From: Firmicutes bacterium CAG:95
GTDB taxonomy: Bacteria > Bacillota > Clostridia > Lachnospirales > Lachnospiraceae
NCBI GenBank assembly: GCA_000438155.1
Contig: FR902862.1
Coordinates: 9,229-54,510, forward strand
DNA: 45,282 nucleotides
Direction of reading: 5' to 3'
Part shown: positions 1 through 8,441 of the stretch, one piece after another
How positions within the stretch are numbered: position 1 is the first letter of the stretch
Layout: every line of letters starts with the position of its first letter
Made by a program: the position numbers and the translations under genes
The notes under the pieces: model-generated
Databases searched by the model: none
What the model was told of the DNA's origin: nothing
The model's input: only the letters and a program-made list of their open reading frames with translations

Positions 1-1427
1 ATCAGCAGGAAGAGCTGGTATTGCTTGTCTGGAAGCATGGGAGCTATGGCAGGCATCTTCCCGTCTGGGAGAAAAAGAATGACATCCGTCTGGAGCAGCA
101 TATCTTCATTTACCGGCTGCAGGAGTATCCGGAACAGAATAATGAATATGTAAAAGCCCAGGATGAAGAAGCAGACAAAATTATAGAAAAAGAAGCAGAA
201 GAAGGAAAAGACAGAGAACGCAATATCAGTACGGATGTGATGAGACCGGTGTGGATGTCTTCTTCACTTGGGAAAGAGATTGAGTCAATTGCCCGGGGCA
301 GGAAAAACAGTTTGATTCTCACCCGATATCGTCTGAAGGATCCAAAAACCGGTCGGGATTTACAAAATAACGAGGCAGGAGCTGGGCCTGAGCCTGACAT
401 TTATACCGGGAAAGACCGTATTGCTGAGGATCGTACAAGTACCTGCTGGATCTGGAAGGACTTTGGACTTAAATATGCAGGAGAGTCAAAGGAGCAGCAG
501 GCTCAGGTGGTCTGTGCAGGTGATAATCTGATCCACCTAAGTCTGCTCGCAGCAGAACAGAAGAAGCAAAGAGCCGGAGAAGTGACAGCAGAGAATTTGT
601 ACGATTCCTTTTATGACTCTGTCCGGGATAAGCTTCAGAATGCAGATCTGGCAGCCGTAAATCAGGAGACGATTTTTGTGACAGACCCGAAGAGAGTCAG
701 CGGCTATCCCCGCTTTGGAACGCCGACAGAAGTAGGGGATGCCATGGAAAGGGCCGGATTCAATCTCATTGCCCTTGCCAATAATCATGCACTGGATCAG
801 GGAATTTACGGGATCAATACGACGACGGCTTTCTGGGATGAAAAGGGAATTTCCTATGTGGGAGCGCAGTCTGCGAAAAGCTATAGTGAAGCTCCGGAGG
901 CTGCCGTAAAATTCATGGAAATCAATGGAATCCGCTTTGCCTTTGTCGGGTACACCTATGGGACAAACGGCATGCCGGAGCCGGAAGGCTATCCTCATCT
1001 GGTAGAAAAGCTTGGAGATGAAGAACGTATGCACCGGCAGCTTTCCTATGCAAAGAACAGGGCAGATGTGGTAATGGTGTTTGTGCACTGGGGAACGGAG
1101 TATGAAACAGAAATTGACGAGCAGCAGGAATATTACAGGGACTTCTTTTACCGGGAGGGAGTCGATGCAGTGATCGGAACGCATCCTCATGTCGTGCAGA
1201 AGTGGGAGATTGTTGAAAAGAATGGAACGGCATATGAGGCAGATTCTGTCGGATGGAAAAAGGATCTGCCACAACATAAAATGCTGATTTATTATTCTCT
1301 CGGCAATTTGATCTCCGCCCAGACAAAAGAAGAATGTCAGACCGGAGGACTGGCAGAGTTCACTGTGGTGAAGCAGGCGGATGGAGAGATATGTCTGGGA
1401 AAATGTTATCTGGAAACTATATCATAA
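1..1427 (+). CDS. CapA-family protein (PGA_cap metallophosphatase-like), 5' partial
   Basis: The frame is open to the left edge, so the true start lies upstream; the first possible in-window start is TTG at 21. The C-terminal ~310 residues carry the CapA/PGA_cap signature: AGDNLIH, a VNQET block, ANNHALDQG, a VHWGTEYE block, GTHPHVVQ and YSLGNLIS. These match the metal-binding Asp/Asn/His motifs of the calcineurin-like fold in proteins related to poly-gamma-glutamate synthesis protein CapA. The ~150 residues before the domain are highly charged (many E, K and R) and match nothing I recognise; they may be a linker after an N-terminal membrane anchor outside the window. A second CapA gene lies at 41708-43090 and a third fragment at 27892-28082. 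The true substrate is unknown; cell-envelope work is inferred from family. Confidence 0.85.
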   Translation, partial: QQEELVLLVWKHGSYGRHLPVWEKKNDIRLEQHIFIYRLQEYPEQNNEYVKAQDEEADKIIEKEAEEGKDRERNISTDVMRPVWMSSSLGKEIESIARGRKNSLILTRYRLKDPKTGRDLQNNEAGAGPEPDIYTGKDRIAEDRTSTCWIWKDFGLKYAGESKEQQAQVVCAGDNLIHLSLLAAEQKKQRAGEVTAENLYDSFYDSVRDKLQNADLAAVNQETIFVTDPKRVSGYPRFGTPTEVGDAMERAGFNLIALANNHALDQGIYGINTTTAFWDEKGISYVGAQSAKSYSEAPEAAVKFMEINGIRFAFVGYTYGTNGMPEPEGYPHLVEKLGDEERMHRQLSYAKNRADVVMVFVHWGTEYETEIDEQQEYYRDFFYREGVDAVIGTHPHVVQKWEIVEKNGTAYEADSVGWKKDLPQHKMLIYYSLGNLISAQTKEECQTGGLAEFTVVKQADGEICLGKCYLETIS

Positions 1428-1503
1428 ATCCAGAATTGTTTAAGAAAAGACTGTGTTCTAAGATTTCCTGAAAGTATAAGGAACTTCTTTTGCCACAACG
1501 GAT

Positions 1504-1581
1504 AAAGTTACAATAACACGACATATTTTTGTGAAAAATGGCAGATGTAATACTAATAATCTAAAACGGATGAACTATAAT
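1504..1581 (+). promoter_or_regulatory. Conserved 57-bp upstream element plus -10 box of the GH31 operon
   Basis: Positions 1504-1560 match 23647-23703 at 50 of 57 bases without gaps, and all seven differences are transitions. In both places a perfect TATAAT begins exactly 72 bp after the start of the element (1576 here). No good -35 hexamer sits 17 bp upstream of the TATAAT (CTAATA is there), as expected for an activator-dependent promoter. This is the likely promoter of the GH31-GH2 genes. AraC-type activation is inferred from the two AraC regulators nearby. Confidence 0.6.
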
Positions 1582-1672
1582 AATAGTATCGTGAGAGCTT
1601 AGAATCCGTAATACGATGAGTCGTTTTTCAAAATAGGAAGAAAGGGTTATGTTACCCGATGGAGGAAAAGAT

Positions 1673-4060
1673 ATGCTGAATGTCGTGAAAGGGAAAAGCA
1701 GGGCAATTGAAAAAGCCGAAAGAAAAGAGAACTCCCTTTATCTTTATTCTGGAGCTGGAATTCATAGAATAGAGCCGAAAAATGACGCTGTTATAAGGGT
1801 GACTTATACACAACGGGAAGAGTTCAGCAATACAGAAAAGCCCGGAGTGCTGTTAAGAACCGTATTCCCGGATTGGGATTATATGGAAACGGATACGGAA
1901 ATATGGCTGAAAATGAGAAGACTTACGCTTGTTGTTAATAAAAAGACAGCTTCTTACAGCTATTTTGACAGTCATGGAAAGAAGCTGTTAAAGGAGCGGG
2001 AACGGGAAAGTAAAAATCTGGAGGAATTTACGGTTTACAGACTGGAAGCACAAAGCAGCAGGATCGAGAAGGTACATACCCCGGATGGGGATAAAGAGGT
2101 AGTTATGGAAGCTGCCAAAGTACCGCTTGGCAAAAGCTATCATACAAGAATGTATCTGGAATGGGCCGAAAACGAAGCCTTATATGGACTTGGACAGCAT
2201 GAGGAGGGATTTGCCTCCCTGCGCGGACAGACATTGTACCTGCATCAGGCAAACCGGAAGATAGCCATACCGATGCTGGTTTCTACATTAGGATATGGGA
2301 TACTGGTGGACACCTATAGTCCGTTGATTTTCAGTGATACGTTATATGGTTCTTATATTTACACTGAGGCAGATCCGGAAATGGATTTCTATTTTATCAA
2401 TGGTGAGAGCATGGATGGAGTAATTGCACAATATCGGAGCTTAACCGGAAAGACCACAATTTTACCAAGATGGGCATATGGATATATACAGTCTCAGGAA
2501 CGATATGAAACCAAGAAAGAAATCCTGGATACGGTAAAGGAGTATCGTGAGCGTAATATTGGCCTAGATGGAATCGTTCTCGACTGGTGCTCGTGGAAGG
2601 GCAATCTTTGGGGACAGAAAACCTTTGATGAAACACGCTTTCCGGATCCGGACGATATGATGGAACAGCTTCATGAGGCGCAGGTGCATTTTATGCTGTC
2701 CATATGGCCTAACATGGATCAGGAGACAGAGAATTATAAAGAATTTGCGGAAAGACAGCTTCTTTTGCCGGGATGCAGCATTTATAACGCCTTATCCGCA
2801 GAAGGAAGACAGCTGTATTGGGAGCAGGTAAAAAGGGGACTGTATGCGCACGGGGTTGATGCATGGTGGTGTGACAGCAGTGAACCGTTTACTCCGGAAT
2901 GGAATCATGTGGAAAGAACAGAACCGGCGAAAATGTATGCCGAGTACTGTGAAACAACGGAAAACCATCTTCCCGCAGAAAAAACAAATGCCTATGCGTT
3001 ATATCATGCACAGGGAATTTACGAGGGACAAAGAGGGGAGCAGGATAATGAGAAAAGAGTTTTTAATCTTACCAGAAGTGCATGGACCGGGCAGCAGCGT
3101 TTTGGAACAGTCCTCTGGTCAGGAGACATAGAGGCTTCATGGGAGACACTCCGAAAACAGATTGCAGCAGGCTTACATTTCAGTGCCAGTGGTCTGCCGT
3201 TCTGGACGGTGGATATAGGTGCATTTTTTGTAAAGAATGGTAATCTATGGTTTTGGAAGGGACATTATGATGCGGGAACAGAGGATCTGGGATATCGTGA
3301 ATTGTTCGTCAGATGGTATCAATGGGCATGCTTCCTTCCGGTATTCCGCGGGCATGGAACAGACTGCAGAAGAGAACTTTGGCATTTTGAAAATACAGAA
3401 ATCCCTTTTTATGATGTTCTTGTACAAATGAATCATCTGAGATATACACTGATGCCTTATATTTATTCCTGTGCCGGCCTGTGCTGGCTGAAGGATCGCT
3501 CCATGATGAAGCTGCTTGCTTTTGCCTATCCGGAAGAAACAGCAGTTTTTCATATTATGGATCAGTATTTGTTCGGAGAAGAACTGATGGTTTGTCCGGT
3601 CACAGAACCTATGTATTATGGAGAAAATTCATCAGAACTTACGGATACCGTTAAAACAAGGAGGGTATATCTGCCGGAGGCACACGGCTGGTATGATTAC
3701 TGGACCAATACCTATTACGAAGGGGGACAGTGGATTGAAGTCTGTGCATCTATTGACCGAATACCATTATTTGTCAAAGAAGGAGGGATCCTCCTGAAGA
3801 CAGACTTTGCCGGTTCCACAAAGGAGCTTGACGGTAATTGCTGCGTTACGGTTTATACCGGCCGGGATGGCTGCTTCGACTTCTACGAGGATGAGGGTGA
3901 GGGGTATGACTATGAAGAGGGAAAATATCGTCTTACCAGACTGACCTGGAAGGAAGCAGACAGGACTCTCAGCACAGAGGTGATGACACCGGAATCCCGG
4001 TGGAGCAATATAGACAGGCTTTATCAGATCCAAAAGGTATATATGGTAGAAAAAGAGTAA
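1673..4060 (+). CDS. Glycoside hydrolase family 31 (alpha-xylosidase/alpha-glucosidase type)
   Basis: A 795-residue retaining alpha-glycosidase. An N-terminal GH31 beta-sandwich (about 30-240) leads into a TIM barrel. The nucleophile is D401 in the motif DAWWCDSSEPF, and the general acid/base is probably D485 in WSGDIEASW. GLDGIVLDWCSW is the usual beta-strand motif before the nucleophile, and C-terminal beta domains follow from about 640. There is no signal peptide, so it should act in the cytoplasm on imported oligosaccharides. I chose ATG 1673 because GGAGG at 1661-1665 sits 7 bp upstream; the longer start at 1649 has poorer spacing. It lies 84 bp before a GH2 gene in the same direction. 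Next to GH2 and GH95 an alpha-xylosidase acting on xyloglucan is attractive, but motif reading cannot separate it from alpha-glucosidase. Confidence 0.9.
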   Translation: MLNVVKGKSRAIEKAERKENSLYLYSGAGIHRIEPKNDAVIRVTYTQREEFSNTEKPGVLLRTVFPDWDYMETDTEIWLKMRRLTLVVNKKTASYSYFDSHGKKLLKERERESKNLEEFTVYRLEAQSSRIEKVHTPDGDKEVVMEAAKVPLGKSYHTRMYLEWAENEALYGLGQHEEGFASLRGQTLYLHQANRKIAIPMLVSTLGYGILVDTYSPLIFSDTLYGSYIYTEADPEMDFYFINGESMDGVIAQYRSLTGKTTILPRWAYGYIQSQERYETKKEILDTVKEYRERNIGLDGIVLDWCSWKGNLWGQKTFDETRFPDPDDMMEQLHEAQVHFMLSIWPNMDQETENYKEFAERQLLLPGCSIYNALSAEGRQLYWEQVKRGLYAHGVDAWWCDSSEPFTPEWNHVERTEPAKMYAEYCETTENHLPAEKTNAYALYHAQGIYEGQRGEQDNEKRVFNLTRSAWTGQQRFGTVLWSGDIEASWETLRKQIAAGLHFSASGLPFWTVDIGAFFVKNGNLWFWKGHYDAGTEDLGYRELFVRWYQWACFLPVFRGHGTDCRRELWHFENTEIPFYDVLVQMNHLRYTLMPYIYSCAGLCWLKDRSMMKLLAFAYPEETAVFHIMDQYLFGEELMVCPVTEPMYYGENSSELTDTVKTRRVYLPEAHGWYDYWTNTYYEGGQWIEVCASIDRIPLFVKEGGILLKTDFAGSTKELDGNCCVTVYTGRDGCFDFYEDEGEGYDYEEGKYRLTRLTWKEADRTLSTEVMTPESRWSNIDRLYQIQKVYMVEKE

Positions 4061-4144
4061 CGATTCTGTACAAGTGGAAGCTTTTGCTTCTGAAGCGATA
4101 AAAAAATCATTTGATCATGTAAGATCAGAAGAGGAGGAAAAAGA

Positions 4145-6616
4145 ATGCAACATATTAATTTAGATGAAAAATGGTGTTTCAGACGAGGAATGCTGGATTC
4201 TGTGGGCATGCTGCAGTGGGATCCGGGAGAACTTGTGAATCTCCCACATGATGGAATGATTCACCTTGATGTGACGAAGGAGGCACCGGCACAGTACGAT
4301 TCCGGTTATTATCCGGGGGATACCTGCAATTATACCAGATATGTGATGATTCCCAGGGAATGGGAAAGGGATCTGGTAGGACTGCAGTTTGATGGGGTGA
4401 TGATGCATACCTCTATTGATGTGAACGGCTGTAAGGTGGGGGAACATCATTATGGCTATTCTCCTTTTTATGTTGATTTGACGGATTATGTGACCTTTGG
4501 TGAAGAGAACAGAATTACGATTAACGTAAATACCGGCGTGCAGCCCAGTTCAAGATGGTACACCGGTTCCGGTCTGTTCCGGGGAGTGACCCTGTGCCAC
4601 AGTCCGAGAGTATTTATCCTGCCGGATGGAATTAATGTGGTTACCAGGGAAGTTACGGATCAGATTGCCTTTCTGGAGGCACAGGTGGAGATCGGAAATG
4701 AGACACTGGAGAACCATATGGTGGAAGTAAAGGTGGAATTGTGGAAGGAAGGTGAGCCGGAGGAAAAAGCTGTGGCGGAAGCGAGGCGCATGATTGAAGT
4801 TGGAAAGAATAACCGGGAAACAGCCAGAATTTCCATTCATCTTTCGGATCCGGTACTCTGGGATGCGGAAAATCCCAATTTGTATATCGTAAAGGCAACC
4901 GTAACAGATCAGAGTGTTTTCCGTACTCATAGCAATCCGGTTCCGATACAGACTGTGGATGAAGCACAGACACTGTTTGGAATACGGACCATCACGGTTG
5001 ACTCCGTAAGGGGACTTAGGATCAACGGAAAGCCTGTCAAGCTTAAGGGAGGCTGTGTTCATCATGACAATGGCCTGCTGGGAGCAGTCAGTTTATATGA
5101 GTGTGAGGAAAGAAAGATAAGGAAGCTTAAGGAAACCGGCTTCAATGCAGTCAGAACCGCACACAATCCTCCATCCGGAGCACTTGTGGAGGCCTGTGAC
5201 AGACTGGGAATGTATATTTTTGACGAGGCTTTTGATGCATGGGGAATGGCGAAACGTACCGGCGATTACAGCCAGTATTTTGCAGCTCTGTGGGAGAAGG
5301 ATCTGACCGCGTTTATCAAAAGAGACAGGGTTCATCCATCGGTTATCATGTGGTCTACAGGAAATGAAATACCGGAAAGAGGTGGACTGAATCAGGGCTA
5401 TTCCACTGCCACAAAGCTTGCAGAGTGTATCAGGACCTTAGACCCGACAAGACCGATCAGCAATGGAATCTGCTCCTTCTGGAGCGGATTGGACGATGCC
5501 ATGGCAAAGGGGCAGGATCAGACACAAAATGCAGCCACGGAAAAGGAAGCGGATTTCTGGGAAAAACAGACCGAGGCCTTTACCAATGGTCTGGATGTGG
5601 TAGGCTACAACTACATGGAGGATCTCTATGAACGGGATCATGAGCTTTACCCGGAACGTGTCATTCTGGGGTCTGAAAATTTTCCGAGGGAAATTGGATT
5701 CCGATGGCCGGTAGTAGAAAAGCTTCCTTATGTGATCGGAGACTTTACCTGGACAGCATGGGATTATATCGGAGAAGCCGGAATCGGAAAATCCCTGTTT
5801 GTAGAGGAGACGGATCCGCTTGTTAAAAAAGGGCCGTGGGCGGTCATGCCTCCGTCTACTACCTGTTATCCGTGGCGGCTTGCCAATGATGCCGATTTTG
5901 ATATAACAGGTATCCGGAAGCCCCAGGGAGATTACCGCAGTGTGGTATGGGGAAGTGAAAAGACATATCTGTATTCTATACAGCCGCAGAATTATGGTAA
6001 GGCAGAAGTGATCAGTATGTGGGGGTTTACGGATGCACGTAAATGCTGGAATTATACAGGTTTTGAAGGAAAACCGGTCGAGGTTATAGCTTTTTCAGGT
6101 GCAGAGGAAGTGGAACTGCTGTTGAATGGAGTGTCTGTTGGGAAAAAGGAGGTTCAGAAAGATGGAAATTTGCCGAATTCAGTCCGGTTTGTGCTTCCTT
6201 ATGAAAAGGGTGTACTCGAAGCGGTAAGCTATACGGACGGAATGGAAGTCAGCAGGGACCGGCTGGCAACAACCGGAGAACCGGCAGAAATCCGTCTGAT
6301 ACCGGAGAAGAAGGAGCTTCGTGCGGATGGACATGATGTGGTTTTTGTACAGATTGAGATTCTGGATCAGAATGGTCTGCTGGTAACGGATGCGCAGATT
6401 CCTCTGAAGGCAGTTTTATCAGGAGTGGGAGAACTTTCCGGCTTTGGAAGCGCCAATCCTGTGACTGAGGACAACTATACACAGCCTGAAACATATTCCT
6501 TCAGGGGAAGAGCCACGGCTGTGATCCGGAGCGGCTATGAACAGGGAAGCGCAGAACTTGTGATAGAGAATGCGCAGCTTGGAAGCTTCCGTACAGAAAT
6601 CAGAATGCTTCTGTAA
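4145..6616 (+). CDS. Glycoside hydrolase family 2 (beta-galactosidase-like, DUF4982 type)
   Basis: An 823-residue GH2 enzyme. Domains in order: jelly-roll sugar-binding domain (about 1-160), Ig-like domain (about 165-275), TIM barrel (about 280-570, with the NAVRTAHNPPS motif), a DUF4982-like domain (about 590-690) and a C-terminal Ig-like domain. The acid/base is E408 in WSTGNE and the nucleophile E511 in ILGSE, as in retaining GH2 enzymes. There is no signal peptide. The start is well supported by GGAGG followed by an A-rich spacer at the ATG. It follows GH31 by 84 bp with no clear terminator, so it is probably co-transcribed. Removal of beta-linked galactose from a side chain is the likely role; beta-glucuronidase or beta-mannosidase activity is not excluded. 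Confidence 0.9.
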   Translation: MQHINLDEKWCFRRGMLDSVGMLQWDPGELVNLPHDGMIHLDVTKEAPAQYDSGYYPGDTCNYTRYVMIPREWERDLVGLQFDGVMMHTSIDVNGCKVGEHHYGYSPFYVDLTDYVTFGEENRITINVNTGVQPSSRWYTGSGLFRGVTLCHSPRVFILPDGINVVTREVTDQIAFLEAQVEIGNETLENHMVEVKVELWKEGEPEEKAVAEARRMIEVGKNNRETARISIHLSDPVLWDAENPNLYIVKATVTDQSVFRTHSNPVPIQTVDEAQTLFGIRTITVDSVRGLRINGKPVKLKGGCVHHDNGLLGAVSLYECEERKIRKLKETGFNAVRTAHNPPSGALVEACDRLGMYIFDEAFDAWGMAKRTGDYSQYFAALWEKDLTAFIKRDRVHPSVIMWSTGNEIPERGGLNQGYSTATKLAECIRTLDPTRPISNGICSFWSGLDDAMAKGQDQTQNAATEKEADFWEKQTEAFTNGLDVVGYNYMEDLYERDHELYPERVILGSENFPREIGFRWPVVEKLPYVIGDFTWTAWDYIGEAGIGKSLFVEETDPLVKKGPWAVMPPSTTCYPWRLANDADFDITGIRKPQGDYRSVVWGSEKTYLYSIQPQNYGKAEVISMWGFTDARKCWNYTGFEGKPVEVIAFSGAEEVELLLNGVSVGKKEVQKDGNLPNSVRFVLPYEKGVLEAVSYTDGMEVSRDRLATTGEPAEIRLIPEKKELRADGHDVVFVQIEILDQNGLLVTDAQIPLKAVLSGVGELSGFGSANPVTEDNYTQPETYSFRGRATAVIRSGYEQGSAELVIENAQLGSFRTEIRMLL

Positions 6617-6626
6617 AACATATGAA

Positions 6627-6733
6627 ATTATGAATATTGCCGGATAAAAATGAATATCGTACTCGAAACGGTAATAAATGAATAATTTCAAAGTATAAGT
6701 GAAGATTTACTTTTATATGTATATGTGTAATAC
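6627..6733 (+). promoter_or_regulatory. Putative control region with repeated TGAATA boxes before the redox/GH95 genes
   Basis: The 160-183 bp between GH2 and the next gene holds three TGAATA boxes (6631, 6651, 6679), then a TTTACTTTT block at 6706 and a possible -10 (TAATAC at 6728). The part from 6674 to 6715 resembles 15703-15742, upstream of the ABC transporter genes (boxes at 15643, 15708, 15728; TTTACTTTT at 15734). The spacing from the last aligned box to TTTACTTTT is 27 bp here and 26 bp there. It may be an internal promoter controlled with the transporter. The -10 assignment is weak. Confidence 0.4.
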
Positions 6734-6799
6734 TGAATCTGATATCTATAAATATCACACTTAGAGAATCGCCAGATGATGATAAGGGAGGGAAGAACG

Positions 6800-8425
6800 A
6801 TGTGGATCAAAAATCGGAAGCCTGAAGAATCGGATCATGGAACAAAGAGGTCTTCCCTCTGGAAAAGATACCTCATTGTCATGCTGGCTGTCCTGATGCT
6901 TGTCGTGACAGGAATCGCTTATAACGCAGCGCACAGAACCGGAGACCCGGTTAAAAACGTGCGGGAGGCAGAGAAAGAACCGATAGAGCTGTTTGTTCTT
7001 GCTCCCTGCGAGAGCTGTCATGAGGAGGAAAAATTCCGTCAGGAAATAGCAGACCGTTTTGCCAAAGCGGGGATTGAAAATCAGGATTACACCGTTTATA
7101 ACGTCTATAAAGAAAGTGGTGCATCCCATTTTGAAAAAACGGTTGGAAAATATGGACTTGGGATCACACTGACGGATCTGCCAGTGGCGGTCGTTGATGG
7201 GGTGGCATATCAGGGAAGCTATCAGGAGATCAGCGAAGCTGTGGTGAACTACCTTGAGACCGGTATGGCAGAAGAGGACAGGAAGACCGCATCCGGTTCC
7301 GGGGTAGAAACTGACGGAGACATGGAAAGTGAACAGGAAAAAGATACGGCATTTTACCGTGAGGTCAGTGAGATCGGTGAAGAGGATACGACACTGGTTT
7401 TGTTTGTGACAGGAGCCTGCGAGAGCTGTCAGAAGGCAGAGCAGTATTTGCAGGGAAGCCTGTCGGATAAAAGCTTTCATCTGTTGATCTACAATATCCT
7501 GGATGAAGAAAATGCGGTTATACTTCGCAGGCTTATGAAGATATATGGTGTACCGGAGAGCGGACAACAGGTTCCGCTTCTTTTTTCCAGGAACAGTTAT
7601 CTGTCCGGAGCGGAGAAGATTGTGAACGGTACGGTTGGAATGCTGGAAAGCGGAGAAGCACAGGGATCCTGGAAGGACATAATAGAAGAGCTTGCCGGAG
7701 AGAAAGAAAGCGTTAAAATTTCAAAGAGCCGGCTGGCGGTCACGGGATTTTTTAATGGCTTAAACCCATGCGGGATTTCAATGCTGTTGATGGTTCTGTC
7801 CATACTTCTTATGTCGAAACGCAGCTTTTACGGGGGAAGTTTCACTTATCTGGCAGGAAAATTTCTTACCTATCTGCTTTTGGGATTTACGATCGGAACA
7901 CTTTTTGGCGTGATTGAGAATACCCTGTTCCGGACGGTACAGAAGGGACTTGAACTTTTCTTTGCAGTACTGGCTTTTATCTTTGGTGTGTTTTATCTGA
8001 TCGATTTTATCCATGTCCTGAAAAAGGAGTATGGCAGGACAAGATTTCAGCTTCCAGAACGCTTCCGGAAGTGGAATCACAAAATGATTAACAGGCTTAC
8101 GAAGATACCGGGGCAATTCTGGTATCCGGCCTTATTTCTTCTGGGAATTGTGATTTCCGCAGGAGAGTTCCTGTGCACGGGACAGGTTTACCTGGCCTCT
8201 CTTCTTTATATGGTGGAGCAAAATGCCGGATTTAACCCGGAATTGGCAGGAAACCTGGTAATCTATCTGATTGCAATGTGTGTGCCGATGGTTCTGCTGA
8301 CGGTACTGGTATCCAGGGGGAAATCCGTGATGTCGGCGTCCCATCTGTCACTGAAGATCCTGCCGATGATCAAACTGGTATACAGTATTTTTTTCTTTGT
8401 TTTGTTTTTTACCTTGCTTTTCTGA
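6800..8425 (+). CDS. Membrane dithiol relay protein: two CxxC thioredoxin-like domains fused to a CcdA/DsbD-like core
   Basis: 541 residues. One N-terminal membrane helix (about 24-42) is followed by two extracytoplasmic glutaredoxin/thioredoxin-like domains, each with the same active site CESC (C70/C73 and C207/C210). The 14 bases TGCGAGAGCTGTCA are identical at both sites, pointing to an internal duplication. The C-terminal half (from about 315) has about six membrane helices with FNGLNPCG (C324) and GEFLCTGQ (C459). Two cysteines in membrane helices are the hallmark of CcdA/DsbD electron carriers. It should pass reducing equivalents from the cytoplasm to the cell surface. Start ATG 6800 has GGGAGGG 7 bp upstream; ATG 6776 lacks a site. 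The stop is only 16 bp before the GH95 start, so it is in that operon. A redox gene here is unexpected. Confidence 0.8.
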   Translation: MWIKNRKPEESDHGTKRSSLWKRYLIVMLAVLMLVVTGIAYNAAHRTGDPVKNVREAEKEPIELFVLAPCESCHEEEKFRQEIADRFAKAGIENQDYTVYNVYKESGASHFEKTVGKYGLGITLTDLPVAVVDGVAYQGSYQEISEAVVNYLETGMAEEDRKTASGSGVETDGDMESEQEKDTAFYREVSEIGEEDTTLVLFVTGACESCQKAEQYLQGSLSDKSFHLLIYNILDEENAVILRRLMKIYGVPESGQQVPLLFSRNSYLSGAEKIVNGTVGMLESGEAQGSWKDIIEELAGEKESVKISKSRLAVTGFFNGLNPCGISMLLMVLSILLMSKRSFYGGSFTYLAGKFLTYLLLGFTIGTLFGVIENTLFRTVQKGLELFFAVLAFIFGVFYLIDFIHVLKKEYGRTRFQLPERFRKWNHKMINRLTKIPGQFWYPALFLLGIVISAGEFLCTGQVYLASLLYMVEQNAGFNPELAGNLVIYLIAMCVPMVLLTVLVSRGKSVMSASHLSLKILPMIKLVYSIFFFVLFFTLLF

Positions 8426-8441
8426 GAGAGAGGAGATTCCT

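Noticed and set aside
537..1277. 246-residue minus-strand frame over the first CapA gene
   Set aside because: Antisense to clear CapA motifs; no start site.
1504..1560. Catabolite (CcpA) cre site within the 57-bp element
   Set aside because: TGTGAAAAATGGCAG and TGTAAAAAACGGCAG do not fit the symmetric cre consensus well enough.
4066..4110. Terminator between GH31 and GH2
   Set aside because: Only a five-base-pair hairpin (GAAGC/GCTTC) not followed directly by a T-run; read-through is likely.
6761..7567. 268-residue minus-strand frame over the redox gene
   Set aside because: The plus strand has two CxxC domains, a ribosome site and operon context; the minus frame has no motifs.
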